NCBI GenBank assembly: GCA_902624655.1
Contig: CACNYJ010000001.1
Coordinates: 186,001-250,000 of the forward strand
Direction of reading: 5' to 3'
Source of the DNA: an uncultured Thiothrix sp.
GTDB lineage: Bacteria > Pseudomonadota > Gammaproteobacteria > Poriferisulfidales > GCA-002705445
Length of the DNA: 64,000 nucleotides
A model generated the notes under the pieces. The model was not told where the DNA came from. It saw only the letters and a list, made by a program, of their open reading frames with translations, and made no database searches. Positions within the stretch are counted from its first letter, which is position 1, and each line of letters starts with the position of its first letter. Shown here in pieces: positions 9,333 through 17,479 of the stretch. Made by a program: the position numbers and the translations under genes.

Positions 9333-9444
9333 CTTAATTAAAGTGTGTTTTTTTTAGTATTATATTAATATATGCCAATCATACCGTAATGAAGGTAATA
9401 AAGAAATTATAATAAGACGTATTGAGTAAGTATTGGAGGGGAAA
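9333..9444. promoter_or_regulatory. Divergent promoter region between rpe and sat
   Basis: This 112-base AT-rich spacer must drive rpe to the left and sat to the right. A consensus -10 hexamer TATAAT lies at 9408-9413 on the plus strand, but no good -35 is visible 17 bases upstream. A perfect 12-base palindrome, TATATTAATATA, occupies 9361-9372 near the middle; in such AT-rich DNA it may be chance. A strong ribosome binding site, GGAGGGG at 9435-9441, stands three bases before the sat ATG. Confidence 0.35.
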
Positions 9445-10626
9445 ATGATAAAACCACATGGCTCACAAGAGCTAATGCCAAGAATAGTCAACACAGACGA
9501 AGAAAAAGAGTCGCTTCTAAAATTAGCTTCAGAAATGAAAAAAATAAAAGTTACTTCTGCCGCGGCAGCAAATTTAGTAATGCTTGGAGCTGGCTACTTT
9601 ACTCCACTTGATGGATTTATGAATAAAGATGATCTTGTTTCAGTTGCGGATGACATGAAATTAAAGAACGGTATGTTTTGGCCCACACCGGTTGTAAATC
9701 TAACAAATCAAAAAGTTGATTTCAAAGAGGGTGAAGAAATAGCTTTAGTTGATCCAAATTTAGACGGCGATAATATTTTAGCAATTCAGAAAATTGATAA
9801 AATTGAGAAATTAGACTCAAAAGAAATAGATAACATAATAGAAAAAGTTTATGGCACAAAAGACTCCTCACATCCTGGCGTTCAAACTTTCTATGAGCAG
9901 GGCGACACATTATTAAGCGGAAGTGTTCGTGTTTTAAATTTTAGTTATTTTGAAATTGATTTCAAAGATACATTTAGAACTGCAATGCAAATTAGATCTT
10001 CTATAGAATCTAAGGGCTGGAAAAATGTAGTTGCATTTCAAACAAGAAATCCAATGCATCGCGCTCATGAGGAGTTATGTCGAATGGCTGGGGAAAGAGT
10101 TAATGCTGACGGAATTTTAATACATATGCTTTTAGGAAAACTAAAACCTGGGGATATTCCCGCTGATGTAAGAGATTCTGCAATCAGGACCATGGTCAAA
10201 CATTATTTCCCTAAAAACTACGTGATGATAACCGGGTACGGTTTTGATATGTTATATGCTGGCCCAAGAGAGGCTCTCCTACATGCAGTTTTTAGGCAAA
10301 ACTGTGGTTGTAGCCATTTAATTGTTGGGAGAGATCACGCTGGAGTAGGCGATTTTTATGGTGCTTTTGATGCACAAGAAATTTTTGATCAAATACCAAA
10401 AGACGCATTATTAATAAATATTTTTAAGGCTGACCACACAGCTTATTCAAAAAAATTAAATAAAGTTGTTATGATGAATGATGTTACAGATCATGCAAAA
10501 GAAGATTTTGTAATTTTGTCTGGCACAAAAGTTAGAGAAATGTTATCAAAAGGAGAGACTTTACCAAAGGAGTTTGCAAGGCCTGAAGTTGCAGAGGTAT
10601 TAATGAAACACTACATGGAAGGTTAA
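9445..10626 (+). CDS. sat: Sulfate adenylyltransferase (ATP sulfurylase), homo-oligomeric Sat type
   Basis: Sat interconverts sulfate plus ATP and APS plus pyrophosphate. This is the single-chain Sat family (dissimilatory, archaeal and fungal type), not the CysD/CysN pair usual in gammaproteobacteria. The ATP-binding motifs are visible: QTRNP at ~199-203, HRAH (the HxxH motif, ~205-208) and GRDHAGVG at ~295-302. I place the start at ATG 9445, giving 393 residues, because GGAGGGG lies just before it; an in-frame TTG at 9433 overlaps that site. No aprAB, cysC, cysH or cysNCD is nearby, so direction and pathway are open: APS for assimilation, or the reverse reaction releasing ATP during sulfite oxidation. 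Confidence 0.93.
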   Translation: MIKPHGSQELMPRIVNTDEEKESLLKLASEMKKIKVTSAAAANLVMLGAGYFTPLDGFMNKDDLVSVADDMKLKNGMFWPTPVVNLTNQKVDFKEGEEIALVDPNLDGDNILAIQKIDKIEKLDSKEIDNIIEKVYGTKDSSHPGVQTFYEQGDTLLSGSVRVLNFSYFEIDFKDTFRTAMQIRSSIESKGWKNVVAFQTRNPMHRAHEELCRMAGERVNADGILIHMLLGKLKPGDIPADVRDSAIRTMVKHYFPKNYVMITGYGFDMLYAGPREALLHAVFRQNCGCSHLIVGRDHAGVGDFYGAFDAQEIFDQIPKDALLINIFKADHTAYSKKLNKVVMMNDVTDHAKEDFVILSGTKVREMLSKGETLPKEFARPEVAEVLMKHYMEG

Positions 10627-10659
10627 AGGAATATTAATACATTTATAAAAAACATTGGA

Positions 10660-10959
10660 TTGTTAAGATTTTTACTAATTTTACTTGGTTTTATATTTCT
10701 TATATTTGTCCAAGATAAAGATACAGAGCTTGTATTAGACGAATCGATAGAAACTATTCTTACTCTAGGCTTACCAGCAACTTTTCCGATTTATTTGATG
10801 GTTTTGATGTTTGATATTGTTATGGTGATTGTAAGATTTTCTTCTTCAGAATCTGAATTTGAATCAGCTTTTTTTAAAAAAGTTATGATATTTGAAATTG
10901 GTTTTATAGCAATATTGATTTATGCTTGGAGCCCATATTTTATTTCAGTATTCGTATAG
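10660..10959 (+). CDS. Unrecognised small membrane protein, three hydrophobic segments
   Basis: I do not recognise this protein of about 99 residues. It has three strongly hydrophobic stretches (roughly residues 2-18, 37-58 and 74-98) and an acidic loop between the first two (QDKDTELVLDESIE), which suggests a small inner-membrane protein. The start is unresolved. TTG at 10660 has no ribosome binding site, while the open frame continues upstream to the sat stop, with an ATT at 10633 close to an AAAGGA. No ATG is in frame near the beginning. It follows sat by about 30 bases and is probably co-transcribed with it. It ends six bases from the convergent nuclease gene. Confidence 0.6.
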   Translation: MLRFLLILLGFIFLIFVQDKDTELVLDESIETILTLGLPATFPIYLMVLMFDIVMVIVRFSSSESEFESAFFKKVMIFEIGFIAILIYAWSPYFISVFV

Positions 10960-10965
10960 AATCTT

Positions 10966-11736
10966 TTAAGAGTTTGATTTAAAAATATTGTAAAGTTGTT
11001 TTTTATAAGCGCATTGTTCACATCCTTGGCCATTCCAGCCACCACCCGTTTTTGGTAGAGTTTCAGAATTCAAACACTCAAACATTTCATTTAAAACCTT
11101 ATCTACCCAATCAGTCTCACAAACAAGTGGAAAAAGAAATTCGTCAAAAGTCAAGTTACCACCAAACTCGTTTTTATTATCCTTGCCATTAGCATAAACA
11201 ATGTAACCGATGTTTGAAACACTAAAACCGTTCTTTTTAAAAAGCCATTGATAAATTTCTATTTGTCTTTTATAACAAACTTCCCAACCTGTATCAAAAT
11301 TAGGTTTAAAGTTTTTCTTAGCTGTTGCTTTATAATCTACTATATGAAGTTCTTTATTTTTATTTATCCAAATATCATCAATACCTCCAAAAATTATAAA
11401 ATTTGTCTTTTCGTCATGAAACTTTACTCCTTTAAAAGCGTTACGCCATTCTGATAAACTTTCGTGCTCATACGGAATGCAATCAATTTTATTTTTTATC
11501 ATTATTGGATGGGGTTTTTTTTCTTTTCTATAAAAATCAAATTCATTTTTATATAAATTATCTACAGCTAGATTCAAATTAAATTGCGGTCCTGATGGCG
11601 CTTTTATACCTCTTCTCTCTTGCATGTAAAAGCATCTTGGGCAGTTTTGAAAATTATCAATTCTTGATCGTGACAGTCTGTAAGGCTTATCTGATAAGGG
11701 GTTATATAGGTTTCTGAAGTACTTTCTCTCTACCAT
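10966..11736 (-). CDS. PD-(D/E)XK nuclease, RecB/Cas4-like, with two CxxC pairs
   Basis: This 256-residue protein has the core of the RecB-type nuclease fold: GGIDDIW (metal Asp), HIVDYKAT (Asp and Lys of D-x-K), then QIEIY (the QxxxY motif of RecB/Cas4/AddB). It opens with LSRSRIDNFQNCPRCFYM, typical of the PDDEXK_1 group. Cys32 and Cys35 near the start and Cys239 and Cys242 near the end could hold an iron-sulfur cluster as in Cas4 and AddB, though those usually have one plus three cysteines. No helicase partner or cas gene is nearby. It is the last gene of a three-gene unit, one base after its upstream neighbour. Confidence 0.8.
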   Translation of the reverse strand: MVERKYFRNLYNPLSDKPYRLSRSRIDNFQNCPRCFYMQERRGIKAPSGPQFNLNLAVDNLYKNEFDFYRKEKKPHPIMIKNKIDCIPYEHESLSEWRNAFKGVKFHDEKTNFIIFGGIDDIWINKNKELHIVDYKATAKKNFKPNFDTGWEVCYKRQIEIYQWLFKKNGFSVSNIGYIVYANGKDNKNEFGGNLTFDEFLFPLVCETDWVDKVLNEMFECLNSETLPKTGGGWNGQGCEQCAYKKQLYNIFKSNS

Positions 11737-11737
11737 A

Positions 11738-12856
11738 TTATTTTGGAGTCAAGACATATATTTTCTCGAGATCATTGTCTTTTTCTAAATTGATTTCCTT
11801 TTCAATTATATCAGAGTAATGATTAATAGTCTTTCCAGCTTCTAATTTTGTCGCAACAATCGAAGAATAAACACAAAGATTGTAATCTTTTTGCAAAGAT
11901 TCTAATATGCTTGATTGTCCATAGAAAATAATAGTAGCTTCTGGCAATATGTCGTGAATTTTTTGTAAGTAATTATGATTATTTTTATTATTTATGATCG
12001 ATACTATATTTGGTTTATGAACGGTTAGCTTTTCCAATTCTGATAAATTTAAACTAATAAACTCATTTTTGTTTCTGTAAGAAAAGTAGTTTATAAAATC
12101 GTTACATAACAAAACATTATCAGAACAAACTATAGTTTTATTAATACATATGTAATCACTAACACTTACTTCAAAAGCTAAAGATGGATTTTCAGATATA
12201 TCCGCATACACCACTTTTCTCTTTTGATATTTTTCTAAAATAATTTTTTCTAAGATTGGGCTAAATTTACTTGTTGACCAAATATTTTCAATAATCACTT
12301 TATTTTCTAAATTTTTTCCATTAAGTTGGGAGCGGTAAAATTGATTTGAAATTTCATCTAAAAAATAGTTAAGAGTACTATCAGGTTTTTTTGGAAATTT
12401 CTTACCAATTCTCATTGACATGACTCCATCATTTTCAGCCCAAACATTATTTCTTCCAGTCCACCCTGTTCTACTAGTAAATATATTTTCTAAAAAACTT
12501 CTAGACCACATTCCTTTCTCATCAGCTTGCTCTTCAGGATATACTGGAAGAATAATAGAACCATCTTTTTTAATAATTTTTAGAAGGTATCTAAGATACG
12601 ATGCCGCCCAATTATTTGAGAAAAGAGGAAAGCTTAGGCCAATATATATTTTGTCTATACTATTTTTCTTAAAAGGATAGAAAACATTTACAATTTCTTT
12701 TTTGTTTGGGATAGCAAGAATATTTGAATCAACGGTCATGCTGATTAAATTCTCTTTCATAGGTTTTATCATAGAGTGTTTATCTCTTTGATCACTTGTA
12801 TAATAAAATATATCTTCTTCAATATACTTCTCAGATTTATGAAAAATTAGTTCCAT
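11738..12856 (-). CDS. Unrecognised protein with methyltransferase-like segment
   Basis: I do not recognise this 372-residue protein. Residues ~65-115 (DKIYIGLSFPLF, then YLRYLLKIIKKDGSIILPVYP) resemble the later strands of a class I SAM-dependent methyltransferase. No glycine-rich SAM-binding motif precedes them, so an active methyltransferase is doubtful. The C-terminal half looks like a second alpha/beta domain, with alternating strands (VVYADIS, IVSIINN, TIIFYGQ) and helices. There is no signal peptide or membrane segment. It lies eight bases after the Dabb gene and one base before the nuclease gene, so the three are surely co-transcribed. A DNA- or RNA-related role is only a guess from the neighbour. 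Confidence 0.6.
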   Translation of the reverse strand: MELIFHKSEKYIEEDIFYYTSDQRDKHSMIKPMKENLISMTVDSNILAIPNKKEIVNVFYPFKKNSIDKIYIGLSFPLFSNNWAASYLRYLLKIIKKDGSIILPVYPEEQADEKGMWSRSFLENIFTSRTGWTGRNNVWAENDGVMSMRIGKKFPKKPDSTLNYFLDEISNQFYRSQLNGKNLENKVIIENIWSTSKFSPILEKIILEKYQKRKVVYADISENPSLAFEVSVSDYICINKTIVCSDNVLLCNDFINYFSYRNKNEFISLNLSELEKLTVHKPNIVSIINNKNNHNYLQKIHDILPEATIIFYGQSSILESLQKDYNLCVYSSIVATKLEAGKTINHYSDIIEKEINLEKDNDLEKIYVLTPK

Positions 12857-12864
12857 CTTTTTCC

Positions 12865-13263
12865 TTATTCTTGAATTATGGTATCGTAAATAGTGATTTT
12901 ATTTGCCAGCGGTTTTATTACTTCGTTTGCAATCTTTACATGAATCGGATGAACCAAATAGTCTTTTAAATATTCTTTTGAAGCAAATTTAATAATAATA
13001 CTTACGTCAAAAGTATCATCAACAATTACTCTAGCACTTCTAAGAACCTTTCCTGTTGAAACTTCCAGAACACCTGGAATATTTTTTAGTTCCTTACTTG
13101 CATTTATAATTTTATTTATTCTCATTTCGTTCCTGTAACTTTTTAACCAAATTAAAACTACATGGTAAATTGGATCTTCGTTTACGAAGTTATCTGCTTT
13201 AGAAGGGAAGCAAATTAAACTTAGTATTATTAATATAGATGTATATTTGACAATTAATTTCAT
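12865..13263 (-). CDS. Exported Dabb-domain (stress-responsive alpha/beta barrel) protein
   Basis: The 132-residue protein begins with a signal-peptide-like segment (positive MKLIVK, a hydrophobic run to ~residue 20, then PSKAD). A Dabb/ferredoxin-like domain follows: YHVVLIWLK, then the helix INKIINASKELKNIPGV, DVSIIIKFASKEYLKDYLVHPIHVKI with the typical Y-x-x-HP element, and a last strand. Dabb proteins form dimeric barrels and are poorly defined in function; some are enzymes of polyketide-like cyclisation or stress proteins. Export to the periplasm is inferred from the N terminus. It is the first gene of the three-gene minus-strand unit, divergent from tRNA-Val. Confidence 0.8.
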   Translation of the reverse strand: MKLIVKYTSILIILSLICFPSKADNFVNEDPIYHVVLIWLKSYRNEMRINKIINASKELKNIPGVLEVSTGKVLRSARVIVDDTFDVSIIIKFASKEYLKDYLVHPIHVKIANEVIKPLANKITIYDTIIQE

Positions 13264-13309
13264 AATTATTACATATTTTAATTTATACTATTATGCATGA
13301 TTATTATTA

Positions 13310-13328
13310 AAATGTTATATTAACATTT
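13310..13328. promoter_or_regulatory. Perfect inverted repeat upstream of tRNA-Val
   Basis: Eight-base arms (AAATGTTA-type at 13310-13317 and its complement at 13321-13328) flank a three-base centre (TAT). It lies between the divergent Dabb gene and tRNA-Val, ending seven bases before the mature tRNA. It could be an operator or part of the tRNA promoter, but the region is AT-rich and chance is a fair alternative. Confidence 0.3.
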
Positions 13329-13335
13329 ATTATAA

Positions 13336-13412
<77 letters not shown>

Positions 13413-13438
13413 ACAATTTTATATGAATAGATATTAGA

Positions 13439-15334
13439 ATGCCAAAAATCACACTACCGGATGGCCAGGAAAAGGAATTCCCTGTAAATACAACCTTATT
13501 TGAGGTTGCTAAAGATATTAGCAATTCTCTTGCCAAGGTGGCTGTTGCAGGAAAAATAAATGGTAAATTAAGAGACTTATCTGTTGAGATTAAAGATGGT
13601 ATTGAAGTAGAAATTGTTAAAAAGACAGACGATGAAGGTGTTGAAATTGTAAGACATTCTTTCGCTCATCTCATTGGCCATGCGATTAAGCAGCTTTATC
13701 CAAACGCCAAAATGGCTATAGGTCCTGTCATTAAAAATGGCTTTTATTATGATATTGATTGTGAAAAGACATTTAATGTTGAGGATTTAACAGCAATTGA
13801 GAATAAAATTGTTGAGTTAACAAAAAAAAATTACGAGGTTGTAAGGAAAGTTGTTACTCCAAAAGAAGCTTTAGATGTTTTTAAAAAAAGAAATGAGCCA
13901 TATAAACAGGAAATCATCAACGAAATCCCAGCCGGCGAAGAAATTGCCTTATATTTTCATGAAGAATATGTTGATATGTGTCGTGGGCCTCATGTGCCAA
14001 ATACAAAATTTTTAAAGTATTTTAAATTGACCAAAGTTTCCGGAGCATATTGGCGAGGAAATTCCGATAATAAAATGTTGCAAAGAATCTACGGAACAGC
14101 TTGGGACACAAAAGAAGAACTCGAATCATATATTGCAAAGGTTGAAGCAGCTGAAAAAAATGACCATAGAAAAATTGGCAAACAACTCGATCTTTTTCAC
14201 TTTCAAGAAGAAGCTCCAGGTATGGTTTTCTGGCACAGCAAAGGGTGGACTATTTATAACATTTTAATTGATTATGTTCGCGAGTTCACATTAAAAAATA
14301 ATTATTTAGAAGTAAATACACCTCAAATACTAGATAGAAAATTATGGGAACAGTCAGGCCATTGGGATAAGTTTGGCGATATGATTTTTACAACAAGCTC
14401 GGAAAAAAAAGATTACGCCATTAAACCAATGAACTGTCCAGCGCACGTACAAATATTCAATCAAGGTTTAAAAAGTTATAAAGATTTACCGATAAAAATT
14501 TCTGAATTTGGTCTTGTTCATAGAAATGAACCATCAGGAACATTACACGGCTTAATGAGAGCAAGACAATTTGTACAAGATGATGCACATATTTTTTGCA
14601 CCGAAAATCAACTTAGCAAAGAAATTTCGAATTTAATAGAAATGACATTTTCGGTTTACAAGCATTTTGGATTTGAAAATATTTCGATTGCACTTTCAAC
14701 AAGACCTGAAAAGCGAGTTGGAGATGAGTCTCTATGGGACAAATCAGAAAAGATTTTAAGAGATGTTTTATCAAAGAGTGTTAAATCTTTTTCTGTACAA
14801 GAGGGGGAAGGAGCATTCTACGGACCAAAGATAGAATTCTCTTTAACCGATTCTTTGGATAGAGTGTGGCAATGTGGCACAATTCAACTAGATTTTTCCA
14901 TGCCAAACTCATTAAATGCTTCTTACGTTGATGAGAGGGGAGATAAATCCGTGCCTGTAATGATTCACAGAGCAATTCTTGGTTCTATTGAAAGATTTAT
15001 TGGAATATTAATTGAACATTACGGAGGCAAATTACCGTTTTGGCTAAGCCCACAGCAAATTGTTGTAGCTAATATTACCGATAAACATGCTGAATTTGCA
15101 GTGGAAATTAACGAAACCCTAAAAAAAGACGGTTTTCGTTGCTCACTTGACTTGAGAAATGAAAAGATTGGATATAAAATCCGTGAACTAATTATTGCAA
15201 AAATTCCTTATATTGTAATAATTGGTGATAAAGAAGTTTCAGCCAGTAAAATTTCAGTAAGAGAGAATGATGGCACTGAGCATAGTCTAATCAGTGTAAA
15301 AGACTTTTTAGTAAAACTTCGAAATAATGGATAA
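13439..15334 (+). CDS. thrS: Threonyl-tRNA synthetase
   Basis: ThrRS charges tRNA-Thr and edits mis-acylated Ser-tRNA-Thr. The 631-residue protein (E. coli 642) has all domains: TGS (~1-60), the editing domain (~65-225) with [11 protein letters not shown] and a late [11 protein letters not shown] (zinc-like editing residues), the class II catalytic core (~240-530) with PMNCPAH and HRNEPSG motifs, and the C-terminal anticodon-binding domain (~535-631). It heads the thrS-infC-rpmI-rplT-pheS-pheT-ihfA block. In E. coli ThrS represses its own mRNA through a leader; only 26 bases separate this start from the tRNA, so such a leader is not apparent. Confidence 0.97.
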   Translation: MPKITLPDGQEKEFPVNTTLFEVAKDISNSLAKVAVAGKINGKLRDLSVEIKDGIEVEIVKKTDDEGVEIVRHSFAHLIGHAIKQLYPNAKMAIGPVIKNGFYYDIDCEKTFNVEDLTAIENKIVELTKKNYEVVRKVVTPKEALDVFKKRNEPYKQEIINEIPAGEEIALYFHEEYVDMCRGPHVPNTKFLKYFKLTKVSGAYWRGNSDNKMLQRIYGTAWDTKEELESYIAKVEAAEKNDHRKIGKQLDLFHFQEEAPGMVFWHSKGWTIYNILIDYVREFTLKNNYLEVNTPQILDRKLWEQSGHWDKFGDMIFTTSSEKKDYAIKPMNCPAHVQIFNQGLKSYKDLPIKISEFGLVHRNEPSGTLHGLMRARQFVQDDAHIFCTENQLSKEISNLIEMTFSVYKHFGFENISIALSTRPEKRVGDESLWDKSEKILRDVLSKSVKSFSVQEGEGAFYGPKIEFSLTDSLDRVWQCGTIQLDFSMPNSLNASYVDERGDKSVPVMIHRAILGSIERFIGILIEHYGGKLPFWLSPQQIVVANITDKHAEFAVEINETLKKDGFRCSLDLRNEKIGYKIRELIIAKIPYIVIIGDKEVSASKISVRENDGTEHSLISVKDFLVKLRNNG

Positions 15335-15340
15335 TTGCTT

Positions 15341-15355
15341 AGGAGATAAAAGATT
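15341..15355 (+). promoter_or_regulatory. infC ribosome binding site and AUU start codon
   Basis: AGGAG at 15341-15345 is followed by seven bases and then ATT at 15353-15355. Translation from here gives the normal IF-3 N terminus. The AUU start is the classic device by which IF-3 represses its own synthesis, since IF-3 discriminates against non-standard start codons. Confidence 0.85.
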
Positions 15356-15868
15356 AGTTCAGATAAATATACAAGATTAAATCAGAGCATTAAAACCTCA
15401 GAAGTAAGGTTAATTGGTGTTGAGGGCGAAAATTTAGGAGTTGTGAAAATTGATGATGCATTAGAAATAGCAAAAGAAGCTGACCTTGATTTAGTAGAAG
15501 TTACACCAAATGCAAAGCCTCCGGTTTGTAAAGTAATGAATTATGGAAAGTTTAGGTTTGAGCAAAATAAAAAGGCTCAGCAAGCAAAAAAGAAACAAAA
15601 ACAACAACAAGTAAAAGAAGTAAAACTTAGACCCAGCACTGAAGAAAATGATTATCAGACAAAGCTAACAAATTTGCGAAGATTCATTACAGATGGCGAT
15701 AAGGCAAAAATAACAATACGTTTTAGAGGAAGAGAGTTAGCTCATAAGGAACTTGGTATGAAACAAGTTGAGAGAATTGAGAAAGATTTAGAAGATATTG
15801 CTGAAGTTGAGCAAAGCCCAAAATTTGAGGGTAGACAGATAGTAATGGTAATTGCGCCAAGAAAGTAA
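15353..15868 (+). CDS. infC: Translation initiation factor IF-3
   Basis: IF-3 binds the 30S subunit, keeps it free of 50S and proofreads the start codon and initiator tRNA. Taking the first GTG (15443) as the start would lose 30 residues of the N domain. The frame is open back to a stop at 15347, and ATT at 15353 with AGGAG seven bases upstream restores [20 protein letters not shown], the usual start of the family. From there the product is 171 residues, against 180 in E. coli. The N domain (~1-75), a lysine-rich linker ([17 protein letters not shown]) and the C domain, with [14 protein letters not shown] and VTIRFRGRE-like motifs, are all present. Followed by rpmI. Confidence 0.95.
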   Translation: MSSDKYTRLNQSIKTSEVRLIGVEGENLGVVKIDDALEIAKEADLDLVEVTPNAKPPVCKVMNYGKFRFEQNKKAQQAKKKQKQQQVKEVKLRPSTEENDYQTKLTNLRRFITDGDKAKITIRFRGRELAHKELGMKQVERIEKDLEDIAEVEQSPKFEGRQIVMVIAPRK

Positions 15869-15890
15869 AATATTAAATTAAGGAAATTTT

Positions 15891-16088
15891 ATGCCCAAGT
15901 TAAAAACAAATAGAGGAGCCGCAAAAAGGTTTAAATCAACTTCTTCAGGTAAGTTTAAATGCAAGAAATCACATTTAAACCATATTTTGACAAAAAAAAG
16001 CACGAAACGTAAACGTGGTTTAAGATCTCCTGATATTGTCGATAAAGTCGATACCCCATCAGTAAAAAAACTGTTACCATACAGTTAA
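15891..16088 (+). CDS. rpmI: Ribosomal protein bL35
   Basis: bL35 is a small, basic 65-residue protein of the large subunit. It begins [20 protein letters not shown] and contains the [21 protein letters not shown] stretch seen across bacteria (here cited by its ends only). It lies between infC and rplT as in most bacteria; in E. coli this pair is repressed by L20 binding the mRNA, but I could not identify a matching structure by eye. GGAAATTTT precedes the ATG. Confidence 0.95.
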   Translation: MPKLKTNRGAAKRFKSTSSGKFKCKKSHLNHILTKKSTKRKRGLRSPDIVDKVDTPSVKKLLPYS

Positions 16089-16100
16089 ACGGAGAATGAC

Positions 16101-16460
16101 ATGTCAAGAGTAAAAAGAGGCGTAACCGCTCGAGCAAAACATAAAAAAGTCAAATCTAAAGCTAAAGGTTACTACGGCGCAAGAAAAAACGTTTACAGAG
16201 TCGCGACGCAGGCTGTAACTAAAGCTGGTCAATATGCGTACAGAGACAGAAAGCAAAAAAAGAGAGCTTTTAGATCACTATGGATAGTAAGAATAAACGC
16301 TGCAGCTAGGATGTATGATTTAAGCTACAGCTCTTTAATTAATGGTTTAAATAAGGCAGAAATTGAAATAGATAGAAAAATCCTTGCAGATTTAGCAATG
16401 AATGATATTGAGACTTTTGCAGCAATTGCAAAAGAGGCAAAATCTCAGTTAGCAGCATAA
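16101..16460 (+). CDS. rplT: Ribosomal protein bL20
   Basis: bL20 binds 23S rRNA early in 50S assembly and in E. coli represses its own operon. The 119-residue protein matches the family length (118 in E. coli) and begins [20 protein letters not shown], with the long basic N-terminal helix ([28 protein letters not shown]) and a globular C-terminal domain ([20 protein letters not shown]). It is preceded by GGAGAATGAC. The stop codon TAA shares its last base with the pheS ATG. Confidence 0.97.
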   Translation: MSRVKRGVTARAKHKKVKSKAKGYYGARKNVYRVATQAVTKAGQYAYRDRKQKKRAFRSLWIVRINAAARMYDLSYSSLINGLNKAEIEIDRKILADLAMNDIETFAAIAKEAKSQLAA

Positions 16461-17479
16461 TGTCTGTTGAAAAACTAAAATCTGATTTAGAAAAAGTCTT
16501 AAAAAAAGCATTTGAATCCATTCAGAAGAGTGAAAATTCAGAAGAAATAGAAAAAGCAAGAATTCTTTATTTAGGTAAAAAGAGTCAGATAAACTCTTTG
16601 ATGAAATCTTTGTCAAATTTAGATTCACAACAAAAAGCAGAATTTGGTAAATATCTAAATGAGGCAAAGGCAAAATTAACTTCTTTTCTTGAGGACAAAA
16701 AGCTTTCTATTTCAAGTAAAGTAAAAACCATAAATGATAACTTTGATTTCAGCATGCCTGGAAGAAATTCATCCATCGGAAGTCTGCATCCAATTACAAA
16801 AATTATGGACTACTCAATTGAAATTTTTGAAGATTTAAAGTTTGAGTGTGTTGAGGGGCCGGAAATAGAAGATGATTTTCATAATTTTACCGCTCTAAAT
16901 ATCCCAGAGTCTCATCCTGCAAGAGCTATGCATGACACCTTTTATTTTGAGGACGGCTATTTGCTAAGAACACATACTTCGTCAGTCCAGATTAGGGCAA
17001 TGCGTGAAAAAAATTTACCCATAAGGGTAATCGCTCCTGGAAAAGTTTATCGAAAAGATTCAGATATTACTCATACTCCAATGTTTCACCAAATTGAAGG
17101 ACTATATATTGATACAAATGTTTCCTTTTCAAACCTGAAATCAATAATAAACACCTTTTTAAAAAAATTTTTTGAAAATGATGATTTGAAGATTAGGTTT
17201 AGACCATCTTACTTCCCTTTTACCGAACCTTCAGCTGAAGTAGATATTGAGTATATCAATAGCAGGGGAGAGAAAAGCTGGTTAGAAATACTTGGATGTG
17301 GAATGGTTCATCCAAATGTTTTGAAAATGGCAAAAATTGATCCTTCAATACATAGTGGATATGCTTTTGGCTTGGGAGTTGAACGACTTGCAATGTTAAA
17401 ATTAGAGATATCTGATTTAAGATTATTTTACGAAAACGATTTAAGGTTTTTAGAACAGTTTAAAAGAGCAAAGTTATGA
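16460..17479 (+). CDS. pheS: Phenylalanyl-tRNA synthetase alpha subunit
   Basis: PheS is the catalytic subunit of the (alpha-beta)2 PheRS. The 339-residue protein has the N-terminal coiled coil that grips tRNA-Phe (~1-90) and a class II core with LHPITK, HTSSVQIRAM, KVYRKDSDITHTPMFHQIEG and GLGVERLAMLK (motif 3). The length is close to E. coli (327). It overlaps rplT by one base and pheT by four (ATGA), as expected for subunits made in equal amounts. Confidence 0.97.
   Translation: MSVEKLKSDLEKVLKKAFESIQKSENSEEIEKARILYLGKKSQINSLMKSLSNLDSQQKAEFGKYLNEAKAKLTSFLEDKKLSISSKVKTINDNFDFSMPGRNSSIGSLHPITKIMDYSIEIFEDLKFECVEGPEIEDDFHNFTALNIPESHPARAMHDTFYFEDGYLLRTHTSSVQIRAMREKNLPIRVIAPGKVYRKDSDITHTPMFHQIEGLYIDTNVSFSNLKSIINTFLKKFFENDDLKIRFRPSYFPFTEPSAEVDIEYINSRGEKSWLEILGCGMVHPNVLKMAKIDPSIHSGYAFGLGVERLAMLKLEISDLRLFYENDLRFLEQFKRAKL

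Noticed and set aside
9361-9372. Palindrome TATATTAATATA as a defined operator.
   Set aside because: Pure AT palindromes of this size are expected by chance in such DNA, so it is noted only as part of the intergenic region.
10966-12856. Nuclease plus methyltransferase-like protein as a restriction or other defence system.
   Set aside because: The methyltransferase-like protein has no SAM-binding loop, no specificity or helicase subunit is present, and the surroundings are ordinary chromosome. Kept only as an unexplained operon.
15335-15442. A gap after thrS suggesting a truncated infC missing its N domain.
   Set aside because: Translation from ATT 15353 restores the N domain in frame, so the gene is whole.
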